Shown here in pieces: positions 51,965 to 61,891 of a DNA stretch of 64,000 nt (position 1 is its first letter; every line of letters begins with the position of its first letter). The position numbers and the translations under genes are program-made. The DNA lies in the NCBI RefSeq assembly GCF_004138125.1, contig NZ_RXHS01000002.1, positions 1 through 64,000 of the forward strand, written 5' to 3'. The notes below the pieces were generated by a model. That model searched no databases. It was not told the origin of the DNA and saw only the letters and a list, made by a program, of their open reading frames with translations. The DNA comes from Seramator thermalis. Lineage in GTDB: Bacteria > Bacteroidota > Bacteroidia > Bacteroidales > Dysgonomonadaceae.

Positions 51965-52996
51965 ATGTATGAAATAGATGAAATCAGTGAACTTTCAAAG
52001 AAAAATCAAAAACTGTTCAATAGAATACAAGGGCAAATAGAGTATTGCTATAATTGTCAGCCTTATGACGAGGGGGAACCTGTTTGGATACATGGAGACC
52101 GTACAGAAATTAGCGAGCTATTATATGATTATAATGTTCCAGAAAACTTACATGAATTATTTGCCAGAAATTTATCATGCAGATGTGGAACATCAGATTT
52201 TTATCCATTTTCAGAAATTGGTCTAAAGACTAAATATGAAATAGAATTAGATAGACATTTTGAATTTGCTAAACGCAAATATGGAAAACCATTAAGCGAA
52301 TTTAAGAACTTAATAATCAAGCATCCTTTTTTATCATTAGATTGTAAAATAGCGAGAGATATTAAGAAAGAAATTGAAGCAAAAAAACTGCCTGTTGAAA
52401 CTGTATCAGGAGAATTTTATCGTTGTCGTAAAGTAGAAAATGACATTGCCTTTGAGACGAAAGATTTAATGCTTGCTCCTATAGGAATACCCAAAGAGGG
52501 ACGCTTCAATCATTCTGGTCAAAGTCATTTATACTTATCTAAAGAAAAAGATACTGCAAAAGCAGAAATCTTAGGAGATACTGAAAAAAGCCGTTTAGTT
52601 TGGATACAAAAAATTGATATTAAAAAACCTATTGAGAACATCCTTGATTTAACTTTCGATTGGACAATGATGACGTTATCTACGCATGCTTTGCTCATTG
52701 CATTGCATACAGGAGGATATTTATCTTGCATAAAAGATAACGAAGGAAATTGGAGACCTGATTACTTCATTACAAGGTTCATCATGGATTGTGCGAAAAA
52801 GGCAGGCTATAACGGAATTAAATATGAATCTGCGCGTAGTTACATCGGCGACAATATTGTACTATTTCATTATTCTGCAGAGAATATTATTTCAGAAGAA
52901 CCTCCTGTTATTGAAACATTTGTTCCTGATTCCAATGAATATCCTATTTTATATAACGGCGATTTATTTGAAGATAAAAGTTTTGGCGATATATAA
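51965..52996 (+). CDS. RES-domain protein with an N-terminal HEPN/zinc-like domain
   Basis: A 343-residue protein. I start it at the ATG at 51965, 30 nt after the nuclease stop; a TTG at 51941 is in frame but weaker. The N-terminus has a zinc-ligand-like CYNCQPYDEG (near 28) and SCRCGTSDFY (near 71), as in HEPN/RES-N proteins. The RES domain spans about 150-315: GEFYRCRKVEND, GRFNHSGQSHLYLSKEKDTA, and FIMDCAKKAGYNGIKYESAR. RES toxins break down NAD+. In isolated RES/Xre modules an antitoxin precedes them; none is here. This suggests an abortive-infection effector coupled to the restriction pair. The domain call is strong, the role inferred. Confidence 0.8.
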   Translation: MYEIDEISELSKKNQKLFNRIQGQIEYCYNCQPYDEGEPVWIHGDRTEISELLYDYNVPENLHELFARNLSCRCGTSDFYPFSEIGLKTKYEIELDRHFEFAKRKYGKPLSEFKNLIIKHPFLSLDCKIARDIKKEIEAKKLPVETVSGEFYRCRKVENDIAFETKDLMLAPIGIPKEGRFNHSGQSHLYLSKEKDTAKAEILGDTEKSRLVWIQKIDIKKPIENILDLTFDWTMMTLSTHALLIALHTGGYLSCIKDNEGNWRPDYFITRFIMDCAKKAGYNGIKYESARSYIGDNIVLFHYSAENIISEEPPVIETFVPDSNEYPILYNGDLFEDKSFGDI

Positions 52997-52999
52997 AAA

Positions 53000-53026
53000 T
53001 GGTTGTGAATTATACACTCACAACCA
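53000..53026 (-). terminator. Hairpin between convergent genes (mainly for the minus-strand gene)
   Basis: TGGTTGTGA (53000-53008) pairs with TCACAACCA (53018-53026). On the minus strand it is followed by TTTTTAT, so it ends the methylase-helicase transcript. The RES gene stops four bases before it. Confidence 0.65.
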
Positions 53027-53033
53027 CTCTATA

Positions 53034-56000
53034 CTATAACTTAAAAGCTTTACTTTCTTTCTTCTCCACTTTCGGCGGACTACCACCCACCGAAGCAATA
53101 ACAAGCCTGTCGCCCATGATTTCTTTCACTCCTTGTAAAGTGTTTGGAGGTGGAGTGTCCTGGACAAATGAAGTTTCGGGCTTCCCTTGTGATTGGCTTT
53201 GATTGCTTGCCGAAACGCTATTGTCCTGCACGCTCTCCTGCCCCTCACTCTCTTCGATTGGTTTAAGCGAGAGTTGGATTTCACGGTCTAACTTAACCAA
53301 ATCGTCTTTCAGGGCTTTCAGTTCCGGTTCCTTTCGCCAAGTTCCTTCGACTACTTCTTTAAGAACGGGAATATCCTTTTGCAATTTCTCGTTATCTGCC
53401 TGATACCTTTCCAAAAGTTTCGGCATGGTATCAAGAGCATTCAGGAAATTTTGTGCTGCCGTCTTCGGATCGGTCGCCATTACCCCATGATTGTAGTTGT
53501 AGAGAATGTCGCCTTCGCCTTTAATGAAGAAGCGGTTTTGTATTACATCGAAGCCGTCTTTAGCTGTGGTTTCTGACTTTACCATTAAATCAAATCCGTA
53601 AAGCGTACCGATTTTCTCATGTGCTCCATGTGTACGAGCTTTTTCTGCTATTTCATTCAGCTTTGTGCCGACTTCTTTCGGGTTACTACCCTGTAATCCG
53701 TCCAACTGAACGGGATTCAGACGGGTAACACCGTCAGGTTGGTACTGCACACGGGAATTGAACGCTTCAATATCCTTAGATATACGGTTAATAAAGCCAT
53801 TGTTCTTCTCCACATCAGAAACAATGCTCTCTAATTTGTAACGTGATGAAGACTTACCACGCATGAACGCCTGCCGTTCGGATTCCAACGAAGCAATTTT
53901 CTTTTCCAAACGTGCTTTTTCCAACAGTTCGGTATTACCCGAAAGAATTGCCACATATTCGGAAAAGTTCATACCGCCTTTTTCGTCCATGCTGCCCTCG
54001 TCGATGGTACGGCTACCCAGTGAATTGTTCTTCAACTGGCGAATGAAAAGCTGCTTGTTGTGGAGCAAGCCAAACTTGTACGCATCCAATGATTTTTCAA
54101 CCGCATAAATCAGTACATCTACTTTGTTATTAGCATACAATTTTGCTATATCATTACCTTTGCGAATGCCCCGACCGTCCCGTTGCTCCAAATCTGATGG
54201 TCGCCAAGGCGCATCTAAATGATGAATAGCAACGCAACGTTTCTGTGCATTTACACCTGTTCCTAACATTTCGGTAGAGCCGAACAATACACGGATTTTG
54301 CCCTCGTTCATATCCTTAATCATGGTTTTGCGAGCCTTGTCGGTCTTGGCTTCCTGAATAAAGCGTATTTCGTGAGCCGGGATTCCGTAGTCATCCACCA
54401 GTTTACGCTTTATCTCGGAGCATGGGTTCCATTCTCCGGGTTTGTAAGTACCCAAATCAGAGAAAATAAACTGGGTTGCTTTATGGTCTTTAAATTTTGT
54501 ATAGTAATCTGAAACCATTTTAGCAACGTGCGAAGCCTTATTATCCACATGGTCTCCGTACTTAACAGGATCAATCAGCCGCATATCGAGCGACATTTTT
54601 CGGGCGTAGTCCGTAGCAATCAACATTTTGGCTTTCTCTTCCTTTTCGGATAGTGGGGCACGTCCCAATATTTCGCCTTTACCTGTTTTGGCAAACTCTA
54701 CTAACTTCTGAATAAACTCCTGTTGGTCGGGCGTAGGCGGAATATTGTGTAGGATTTCGTTTTTAACAGGTCGGTCGATACCAATATCTACAGCAGAACG
54801 ATAGTCCGTAATTTCGGCATAAAAAGCCGCCAATTCAGGTACTTTGATAAAATACCGGAAGCGTTCTTTTTGTACAATTTCATTCGTTACAGAAAATTCG
54901 TAGTCTATCGACTTTTTGGCGAAAATAGCTGCCCACGCATCAAATGTATTAATGCCCTGTCTTTCCAGTTCGTTTGGCCGGAGATACTTGAAAAGTAAAT
55001 ATAACTCCGTCAGCGAATTGGAAATAGTTGTTCCTGAAAGGAAAGTTGCTCCTAAATCTTTGCCCGTCCTGTCCTGAATGGTACGCAAGGCGAAAAGCAT
55101 ATTCAGGGCACGTTGTGAGCCTTCGGCATTACCCAGACCTGCAACCCTGTCGTGCCGAGTGGTAAAGGTCAGGTTCTTGAAACGGTGGCTCTCATCGACG
55201 TACAAATGGTCGATACCCATTAAACGGAAATCTACCGTATCATCTTTTCGGTTTTCAATCTGATAGGCGATATTACTTAACTTAGCTTCAAGATTAAGCT
55301 GCCGTTTAACCAAACCCTTCTCCATTGCACGGGAAATCTCCTTGCCCTGTGCCCGTAATACTTCCAGATTTTCTTCAACCGAATCCAGTTCTGCCTGTAA
55401 TATCCGTTGCTGAATTTCGGGCGACTGGGGTATCATGCCAAATTGTTCGTGTGTTAAAATGATAGCATCCCAGTTGTTGTTTTTCATTTCGTTGAAGATC
55501 TTCGACCGTTTTGCGGGGGTAAAATCTTCTTTGCCCGGATACAGCACTTTAGCATTTGGGTAAGCCGTACAGAAAGTTTGGGCTATCTCATGCACATTGG
55601 CTTTGAGAGCCATAATGAGAGGTTTGTTTACCAATCCCAAACGTTTTTTCTCGTAGGCGCTTACACACATAATGAGGGTTTTACCGCCGCCCACCTCATG
55701 GTCAATTATGCCCCCACCATTGAGTTTATCCATCCAAATCGCATCCTTTTGGCTTTTGTATAAATCGGGAATACCCAAGCCTTTCAAATCAAGTCCCGGA
55801 AACTCTTGCTGGCTTCCATCATACTCCGGACGGACGAAACAATTAAACGTGCGGTTGTATTTATCTGCCAGCCGGTCTTTGAACTCCGGCGACTGCTCGT
55901 TAAGCCATTCTACAAAACCGTTCCGTATCTCGTCAATCTTAGAATTGGCGAGTTGGATTGATTCGGAATCACGCACTTTGACCTCTTTGATTTCCCCGTC

Positions 56001-58742
56001 AATCAACTTATTGACTTTCTTCGTAATATCGGGAGAAGTGTTGTGCAGGGCGTGTTTCATCAGGGCGATACCGTCGAAAGTCCGGTTTGTTGATTTAACA
56101 GCGTACTGATCCCATATCTTGATATTTTTGCTGTCGGCTTTGAGTGTGTATTCATCCCGGCTTTGTGCGTAATGTACCGATACATTGGTATCAAATAAAT
56201 GCGAAGCATATTTGCTGTAAATACCTGACGGAATCCACCGTTCCCCAAAATTAAAATCCAAATCCTCGAACGGTATCGGACGGGGTATTGCTTCTTTGAG
56301 AGCCTTTAAGGATTCTTTTGCCGCTTCGTGGTCGGGGTGGTTCTCTATATACCGCTCGACGTGTTCCGCTTTGGATATGACGTTACCGCTTATGAACTTG
56401 TCTTTAATTTCATAAGCCCCTATCATCGGATTGAAAAATACCTGCCCTTTCAGTTCCTCCAGTATTTCGTCCGAAGTACTGCCTGTAAGCCCTGCCATAT
56501 ATTCAAGGTTTACTGTTGCATACTTATTAAGCGAAGCAGTTAGGGCTTCCCGTGCATTGTCGGCAGAAGTTATCTCGTTTGGATTGAAAGCAACCGGCTG
56601 CCCAAAAATATCGGCTTTGACCGCTTTGCCGTTTACATAGCGTTCAAGGGACAGAATTTCTGTTCCTCCGGCATCCATTTTTATAAGGCTTAGATTTTTT
56701 GCATCGTTTATATTTCCAAAACGACGGGTAAAATCGTCATAAAGCCTGTTTAGCATATCCCTCAATGCGGGATTAGCTTCCAACCTTGTTGCTTCGTTAT
56801 TATACAGGTGGTGGTAAGTGTCCCGAATTTCAATGTAAAGGGACGCTTTCGCCTGCTGTGTTCCTGTGAGCTGAAGCGGATGGAACATCGGCTGAAATCC
56901 ATTCAAATCACGCAAATAACCGATACGATTATTTTCGTCTGTTACGAGCGAGCCTTCACGATAATGGGATGGCATATCTTCCGCATTGAAGTAGGGAATC
57001 GGTTTCATACGTTCCTGCTGTTCCCGTTCGGCTTCTTCTTTCAGCCGTTCCAGTTGTTCCTCCCGACGGGCATCAAATACGGGATAGGCTGCCGCAGTTT
57101 CCTCTTGTAGCTTTTCCCGTTCCTGTGCTGTGTTATGCGCCATTTCTTCCCGCCAGTCCATAAAGGGTAGTTCTTTTGGCTTACTGACTTTTGATTTAGA
57201 CTTTCGACCTCGTTTTTTAGGCTTGCTTACCTGACTGCGTTCCTCTTGGGTAAAACCGAAAAGGTCATAGAGCGTAATTAAAGGTTGCTCTGTAACAGAC
57301 TTCGGTTTTGCCTCCGGAGTCGGCTCTTTCTTAATGGCAAGATCGTCCATATCGAAAAGCGTACCCGAATAATTTTGTTGTTGTTTGGGTGGTTCGGGTT
57401 TGCTTTCAATCGCAGGTTTTATCATTTCGGATTGATTCTTGCCGGGAAACCAGTCGTCTTCAATAGCTTGCCAAAATGGATCGAGTTCTTCTGCTTGCCA
57501 AAGAGGATTGAGGTCATTGGTATTTGATTCAAGTGTCGGTTTAACTTCTACGGCGGTTGCTACCTGTCGTTCCGCTGTGTTCTGTGCATAGGTTTGGTAA
57601 CGCTGTAAATCCAAATGTTGGGAGAAATCTTCTTTCAACATTTGTCGCAGGTCTTTGGCAATACCCTCTACTCCGCCCTCGTGAGTAAAGACAATCGCAG
57701 GTTTGCCGTAAGGGTCGGTATCAATCTTAGAACTGGTTTGTATAACCCTGTCGAAATCACGGAACAGGTTGTTAATGGAAATACCGTTCGACAATTTTCG
57801 GGATTCTATAAAATCCTGCTGCCTTTGGCTTGGAACGATACTTTTATTGTTCCGTTGCAGGATTATCAGGTCGCTGCCGACTTCTGTTCCGGCATGGTCG
57901 GAAAAGAGGTTGTTTGGCAAACGGATAGCCGATACCACATCACAGGTGTTCATCAGGTATTCCCGTATCGGCTTGTTCTGTTCCGAATTGAGTACGCCCT
58001 GACTGGTAATAAACGCAATTATTCCACCCTCTCTGGCCGACATAACGCTTTTTACAAAAAAGTAGTTGTGTATCGCCTGTGTTGATTGTTTGACAGCGGG
58101 TATCTCATGGTTGGATAATAGTGGATCGAATATCGAAATATCGCCAAAAGGAATATTGGATGCAATCACATCAAAATGCTGTGAGTAGCGTCCTTCCATT
58201 TTCTCGTAACCCTCAATCCGAACTTTGTCATCGGGATAAAGGTGTGAGAGGATTTTACCTGTCAATAGGTCTTTTTCAAATCCGGTTACTTTTGCTTCAG
58301 GAGCGGTTTCTTTGAAAGAAGAAATAAAAGCACCTGTTCCGGCACTGGGTTCTAAAAAGCGTATCGGGGTTATTCCGCTATCTTTTAATGCATCCGCCAA
58401 CGTATCAATGACAGGCTTCGGCGTATAGAATGCGGTCAGGATAGAACTTTTCAGGGAACTGACATAGCGTTTGTAAACTTCCGGTGTGGGAGAACTTTCA
58501 CGGAGTACCTCGTGGAGTTCCTGCACCAACGTAAAAAGCTCGACTTCGGATTTTGACCACCGCTCAATATCTTCGGGTTTGTCGGCTGGGTTAAGAATTG
58601 CCTTTATTCCTCCGAATCCTGAATATTTAGCGAGTATTTCCCGTTCTTCGGGAGTTGCTTTTCTATGTTCCTTATCGAGCCTTAACGCTAACTTAATTGC
58701 ATCAATGTTTTGACGCAAATGAGTTCGCTTATTGTAACTCAT
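53034..58742 (-). CDS. Giant methylase-helicase (DarB-like, mobile element)
   Basis: A 1902-residue fusion typical of Bacteroidota integrative elements. The N-terminal part (about 1-330) is an N6-adenine MTase: [10 protein letters not shown] near 41, [14 protein letters not shown] near 106, motif [12 protein letters not shown] near 129, and NIPFGD near 196 in place of NPPY. The middle (about 400-960) is charged and low in complexity, with [20 protein letters not shown]. The SF2 helicase part has [11 protein letters not shown] near 1017, VDESHRFKN near 1182, and [11 protein letters not shown] near 1521. Phage P1 DarB and related plasmid proteins have this architecture and protect incoming DNA from host restriction. 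That role is inferred here. It overlaps the DUF1896 gene by 14 nt. Confidence 0.88.
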   Translation of the reverse strand: MSYNKRTHLRQNIDAIKLALRLDKEHRKATPEEREILAKYSGFGGIKAILNPADKPEDIERWSKSEVELFTLVQELHEVLRESSPTPEVYKRYVSSLKSSILTAFYTPKPVIDTLADALKDSGITPIRFLEPSAGTGAFISSFKETAPEAKVTGFEKDLLTGKILSHLYPDDKVRIEGYEKMEGRYSQHFDVIASNIPFGDISIFDPLLSNHEIPAVKQSTQAIHNYFFVKSVMSAREGGIIAFITSQGVLNSEQNKPIREYLMNTCDVVSAIRLPNNLFSDHAGTEVGSDLIILQRNNKSIVPSQRQQDFIESRKLSNGISINNLFRDFDRVIQTSSKIDTDPYGKPAIVFTHEGGVEGIAKDLRQMLKEDFSQHLDLQRYQTYAQNTAERQVATAVEVKPTLESNTNDLNPLWQAEELDPFWQAIEDDWFPGKNQSEMIKPAIESKPEPPKQQQNYSGTLFDMDDLAIKKEPTPEAKPKSVTEQPLITLYDLFGFTQEERSQVSKPKKRGRKSKSKVSKPKELPFMDWREEMAHNTAQEREKLQEETAAAYPVFDARREEQLERLKEEAEREQQERMKPIPYFNAEDMPSHYREGSLVTDENNRIGYLRDLNGFQPMFHPLQLTGTQQAKASLYIEIRDTYHHLYNNEATRLEANPALRDMLNRLYDDFTRRFGNINDAKNLSLIKMDAGGTEILSLERYVNGKAVKADIFGQPVAFNPNEITSADNAREALTASLNKYATVNLEYMAGLTGSTSDEILEELKGQVFFNPMIGAYEIKDKFISGNVISKAEHVERYIENHPDHEAAKESLKALKEAIPRPIPFEDLDFNFGERWIPSGIYSKYASHLFDTNVSVHYAQSRDEYTLKADSKNIKIWDQYAVKSTNRTFDGIALMKHALHNTSPDITKKVNKLIDGEIKEVKVRDSESIQLANSKIDEIRNGFVEWLNEQSPEFKDRLADKYNRTFNCFVRPEYDGSQQEFPGLDLKGLGIPDLYKSQKDAIWMDKLNGGGIIDHEVGGGKTLIMCVSAYEKKRLGLVNKPLIMALKANVHEIAQTFCTAYPNAKVLYPGKEDFTPAKRSKIFNEMKNNNWDAIILTHEQFGMIPQSPEIQQRILQAELDSVEENLEVLRAQGKEISRAMEKGLVKRQLNLEAKLSNIAYQIENRKDDTVDFRLMGIDHLYVDESHRFKNLTFTTRHDRVAGLGNAEGSQRALNMLFALRTIQDRTGKDLGATFLSGTTISNSLTELYLLFKYLRPNELERQGINTFDAWAAIFAKKSIDYEFSVTNEIVQKERFRYFIKVPELAAFYAEITDYRSAVDIGIDRPVKNEILHNIPPTPDQQEFIQKLVEFAKTGKGEILGRAPLSEKEEKAKMLIATDYARKMSLDMRLIDPVKYGDHVDNKASHVAKMVSDYYTKFKDHKATQFIFSDLGTYKPGEWNPCSEIKRKLVDDYGIPAHEIRFIQEAKTDKARKTMIKDMNEGKIRVLFGSTEMLGTGVNAQKRCVAIHHLDAPWRPSDLEQRDGRGIRKGNDIAKLYANNKVDVLIYAVEKSLDAYKFGLLHNKQLFIRQLKNNSLGSRTIDEGSMDEKGGMNFSEYVAILSGNTELLEKARLEKKIASLESERQAFMRGKSSSRYKLESIVSDVEKNNGFINRISKDIEAFNSRVQYQPDGVTRLNPVQLDGLQGSNPKEVGTKLNEIAEKARTHGAHEKIGTLYGFDLMVKSETTAKDGFDVIQNRFFIKGEGDILYNYNHGVMATDPKTAAQNFLNALDTMPKLLERYQADNEKLQKDIPVLKEVVEGTWRKEPELKALKDDLVKLDREIQLSLKPIEESEGQESVQDNSVSASNQSQSQGKPETSFVQDTPPPNTLQGVKEIMGDRLVIASVGGSPPKVEKKESKAFKL

Positions 58743-59175
58743 TTTCGAGTAGTATCAAGATTGTGCCGACAAGCTCCGTATAGAGCGACTGGTACTCGGT
58801 CGTTTCGGCATAATCATCATTCAGGTTGTATTTAGAAAATACCGCCTGACATTCGGGCAATAGTTCTTTTGCCTTTGCGTGGGCTTCGCTTGGCGAAACT
58901 TCGTCGAAAAATTCATTCCAAAGGATTTCAACGATTACGTTATAAAAAGAGAAGTGCAAGCCTTTGAATAAGGCTTCGTTGGCAATTTCGGCTGCCTGAA
59001 TATGGTCTAAGCCGCTTTTAATGGCTTCGCTGTATGCTTCGGCTGCCATATCTCCACGCCCTGCAATAAAGGAAAGGTCATTGGCTTTGTCAGGGAGGGA
59101 ATCTCGCAGGTAAGAAAGCAGGTTGAGCCGGAAATAAGACATTTCCGCTGGATCTAAATTTGAATTGTATTTCAT
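58729..59175 (-). CDS. DUF1896 protein
   Basis: A 148-residue mostly helical protein of the DUF1896 family ([20 protein letters not shown] near 8-27, [11 protein letters not shown]-type helices). The family is of unknown function and is commonly encoded directly upstream of the giant methylase-helicase in Bacteroides conjugative elements. The stop overlaps the helicase start by 14 nt, so the two are coupled. It contains no catalytic motif. A stabilising or loading partner for the helicase is a plausible but untested role. Confidence 0.85.
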   Translation of the reverse strand: MKYNSNLDPAEMSYFRLNLLSYLRDSLPDKANDLSFIAGRGDMAAEAYSEAIKSGLDHIQAAEIANEALFKGLHFSFYNVIVEILWNEFFDEVSPSEAHAKAKELLPECQAVFSKYNLNDDYAETTEYQSLYTELVGTILILLENELQ

Positions 59176-59480
59176 ATTGATTACTTATTTGGTTCCGCAT
59201 CTCTATTAATGCAGAATAAAATTAAGCGTAATCTGTAGGTTGAGAGAGGGTTTTGGAATGGGTGGTAGTGTGTGGCTCCGGTTTGGCAGTATGTGGCGTT
59301 TATGGGAAGATATTTTCCTGTATCTTAAATGTTTGCTAAATTTGTAGGCTGATATAATTATCCTTTTTATGCATTGCGTATTTCGGATAACTGTTGCGTA
59401 TATTTAACGTTGAACTAAACCTGTCGGTAAATTAGAATAGTGATAATTTTGAAGCGTAATAACTTCAATTAATTATCATT
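59176..59480. other. Divergent noncoding region before the recombinase gene
   Basis: A 305-nt, AT-rich region between the DUF1896 gene and the tyrosine recombinase gene, which point away from each other. TAATTTTG at 59444-59451 is a TAnnTTTG-like box before the recombinase. No inverted repeat of terminator size is obvious. The left end of the IS91-like element could lie here, but IS91 elements have no terminal inverted repeats, so I cannot place it. Confidence 0.45.
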
Positions 59481-60332
59481 ATGAATCTAAACAAAACATT
59501 CGAGAGTTTGCAGATCAAGGAGATGCAAATTCGCAATTACAGTCCCCGTACAATTAAGACGTATTGCAGCCTGCTCATAAAACTTGAAAAAGACTTGGGT
59601 AAATCGCTGTATGAGGTTACCACCGAAGACTTTAAAAACTGGTTACATTACCTGATTACCAAAAAAGGAATTTCCGTTTCCACGGTAAACCAGCTTATAA
59701 GTGCTTTCAAGATTTTTCATGTAGACGTCTGCCATCGCAAATGGGAAGAGTTCCATGTAAGACGGCCTCGCAAGGAGAAAAAACTCCCCATAGTTTTGTC
59801 ATTGCAGGAAGTGCAACGCATGATCACGGTAACAAACAACATAAAGCACAGAGCCATTCTAATGCTTACTTATTCTGCGGGACTTCGCAGGATGGAAGTA
59901 TTACAAATCAAACCACGCGACATTGATTCACAGCGTATGCAAGTACGTATCGTGCAAGGAAAGGGGAAGAAGGACAGATATACCATTCTTTCGTGGAAAA
60001 CACTCGAAGTGCTGCGAATGTATTATAAATTGGAACGACCAAGCACTTATCTATTCGAACCGATGGGGCGTAAAGGACAACCCTTGTCGGAAAGAACTGT
60101 AGAGTATATTGTGAAAAACAGTGCTAAAAATGCCGGAATAAAAAAAGAGGTATCGTTTCATACATTGCGTCATTGTTTTGCCACCCATTTATTGGAAGCC
60201 GGTGTAAACCTGAGACAGATACAGCAGTTCATGGGTCATACTTCATTGAAGACCACAGCTGTTTACCTGCATGTAGCCCATATCAAAACCAGCGAGTTTA
60301 CTTCTCCATTGGATGATATAACACTTTTCTGA
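59481..60332 (+). CDS. Tyrosine recombinase associated with an IS91-type transposase
   Basis: A 283-residue integrase-fold protein. An N-terminal SAM-like domain (about 1-95, QIRNYSPRTIKTYCSLLIKLEK) precedes the catalytic domain. Active residues seen are Arg in YSAGLRRMEVLQIKP, Lys in GKGKKDRYTIL, HTLRHCFATHLLEAG (H-x-x-R), and His and Tyr in MGHTSLKTTAVYLH. It ends 9 nt before the HUH transposase gene, with which it is clearly cotranscribed. Some IS91-family elements carry such a recombinase in front of the transposase. Its role there is unknown, possibly resolution of circular intermediates. Confidence 0.88.
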   Translation: MNLNKTFESLQIKEMQIRNYSPRTIKTYCSLLIKLEKDLGKSLYEVTTEDFKNWLHYLITKKGISVSTVNQLISAFKIFHVDVCHRKWEEFHVRRPRKEKKLPIVLSLQEVQRMITVTNNIKHRAILMLTYSAGLRRMEVLQIKPRDIDSQRMQVRIVQGKGKKDRYTILSWKTLEVLRMYYKLERPSTYLFEPMGRKGQPLSERTVEYIVKNSAKNAGIKKEVSFHTLRHCFATHLLEAGVNLRQIQQFMGHTSLKTTAVYLHVAHIKTSEFTSPLDDITLF

Positions 60333-60341
60333 TCTATCATT

Positions 60342-61502
60342 ATGGAGAATAAAAAGCAAATCATAGAGATTGCTGACATTTTCCGGGATAAGAGACACGA
60401 TTTCCTGACCGAGAACACACTTTGTGCCGTACAGCAAAAAGCAATGGAAGATATTATTGCCTGTCGTACTTCAGAACTTGGCGGGCATACATTGAGTTGC
60501 AATCATTGCGGTCACAAGGTTCAATCCTATAACTCGTGTCGTAATCGCAATTGTCCCAAATGCCAGTACATAAAACGGATGCAATGGGTGGATAAACTTG
60601 CGGCTGATCTCCCCCCGGTAAAACATTTTCACATTGTTTTCACAATACCCGCGTGTCTGCACAAACTGTTTTATATCAATCAGAGGATTGCTTATTCCTT
60701 GCTCTTCAAAGCAGCCGGACAAACACTGATGCAATGTGCCAGAAACACGCATTATTTAGGCGCAGAGGCCGGAGCTGTTGCCCTGTTACACACCTGGGGT
60801 CAAACAATGACCTATCACCCGCATATTCATACCATTGTTCCTGCCGGAGGAGTATCCGATGATGGAATGGAATGGGTACCAAGTGCTAAAAAGTTTTTTG
60901 TCCCGGTAAAAGTGCTCAGCACCGTTTTCAGGGGTATTTTATGTCGGCTACTGCAGGAGTCAGTATTCAGGAAGGAGATCAAACTTCCGGATGATACACC
61001 CGATTTTCAGACCATAAAAGCAAAATGCTACGCTAAAAAATGGGTGGTTTATGCAGAAAAACCGTTTGCTTCACCCGATAATCTGGTCCGTTATCTGGGC
61101 AACTACACACACCGTGTGGCAATTAGCAACCACCGTATGGTAGGTTACAAAGATGATAAGGTTACTTTCAGCTATAGGGATAACAAGGCAGGAGGTGCAA
61201 GAAAAACAATGACCCTGGAAACTATGGAGTTTATACGGCGATTCATGCAGCATGTCCTTCCATGTGGATTTAGCAAAATACGTTACTTCGGATTCATGGC
61301 TATCTGCAAAAGGAAAACAAAGCTCAATTTATGCTATTCACTGTTGCCCACCCCAACCTGTTTTTCAAGACTTACAGGACTGCTTGCAATGGAAGTTTTA
61401 CAAATAATATCCGGTAAGGACCCGATTATTTGCGCAAAGTGCAAAAAAGGGAAATTAATGGTAAGCCCGGCATGCAATGTTTTACACATGGAACCAGGAT
61501 AA
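60342..61502 (+). CDS. IS91-family HUH transposase
   Basis: A 386-residue Y1-type replicative transposase. The N-terminal zinc-binding region has LSCNHCGHKVQSYNSCRNR and CPKC near residues 50-75. The HUH motif HPHIHTIVPAGG is near 160, and the catalytic tyrosine is in NYTHRVAISNHR near 251. A C-terminal CAKCKKGKLMV zinc ribbon follows near 366. Length and motifs appear complete, so the gene is probably active. Confidence 0.9.
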   Translation: MENKKQIIEIADIFRDKRHDFLTENTLCAVQQKAMEDIIACRTSELGGHTLSCNHCGHKVQSYNSCRNRNCPKCQYIKRMQWVDKLAADLPPVKHFHIVFTIPACLHKLFYINQRIAYSLLFKAAGQTLMQCARNTHYLGAEAGAVALLHTWGQTMTYHPHIHTIVPAGGVSDDGMEWVPSAKKFFVPVKVLSTVFRGILCRLLQESVFRKEIKLPDDTPDFQTIKAKCYAKKWVVYAEKPFASPDNLVRYLGNYTHRVAISNHRMVGYKDDKVTFSYRDNKAGGARKTMTLETMEFIRRFMQHVLPCGFSKIRYFGFMAICKRKTKLNLCYSLLPTPTCFSRLTGLLAMEVLQIISGKDPIICAKCKKGKLMVSPACNVLHMEPG

Positions 61503-61891
61503 TTCTGATAATTAACAAAAGCGTTCTTTCCATTTAATGACAAAACTCGTATAGATGATGAGCAAAATCATACAGGGAGAATTATGCATTTACGTGGACG
61601 GTCTAAGATTAAAAAACAATCATGTACTTGAAAAAAAGCTTTTATAGGAACTTATTAACACAAATCAAGCAAAAACGCCAACCTCCCATAAATACTTTTC
61701 CCATAGCAATAGGTTCCGTTCAACTAGTTTTATTTGCCATTATTGATATCATATTAAATTAATCTTTGTGAAAATTTGCGAATCAACTTCTTTTCAATAA
61801 CTTTGGTGGGCTATAACGGCGAATAAAACACTAAGATGTTAGCGGTCATGCTAAAACAACACCCAAAACAATAGATTAACAAACAAAAAAT
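61503..61891. other. Noncoding region between transposase and P-type ATPase genes
   Basis: This 389-nt AT-rich gap should contain the right end of the IS91-like element. The ATPase promoter is at 61775-61805. GAAC, GTTC and CAAG tetranucleotides, which IS91 prefers at its insertion sites, occur here, but none can be singled out by eye. No open frame is convincing. Confidence 0.45.
61775..61805 (+). promoter_or_regulatory. Promoter of the metal-transporting ATPase gene
   Basis: TTTG (61775-61778), 19 nt, then TAACTTTG (61798-61805) match the Bacteroidota consensus exactly. The implied leader is about 80 nt. Confidence 0.65.

Larger units (their letters stand above)
59481..61502 (+). mobile_element. 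IS91-family element (recombinase plus HUH transposase); ends not defined
   Basis: Two cotranscribed genes make up the core: a tyrosine recombinase and a zinc-binding HUH transposase. IS91 members move by rolling-circle-like replication and lack inverted repeats, so the exact oriIS and terIS cannot be set from this sequence. The coordinates give the coding core only. Confidence 0.75.

Noticed and set aside
57615-58085. 156-codon open frame on the plus strand inside the giant methylase-helicase
   Set aside because: Antisense to conserved methylase motifs; composition explained by the coding strand.
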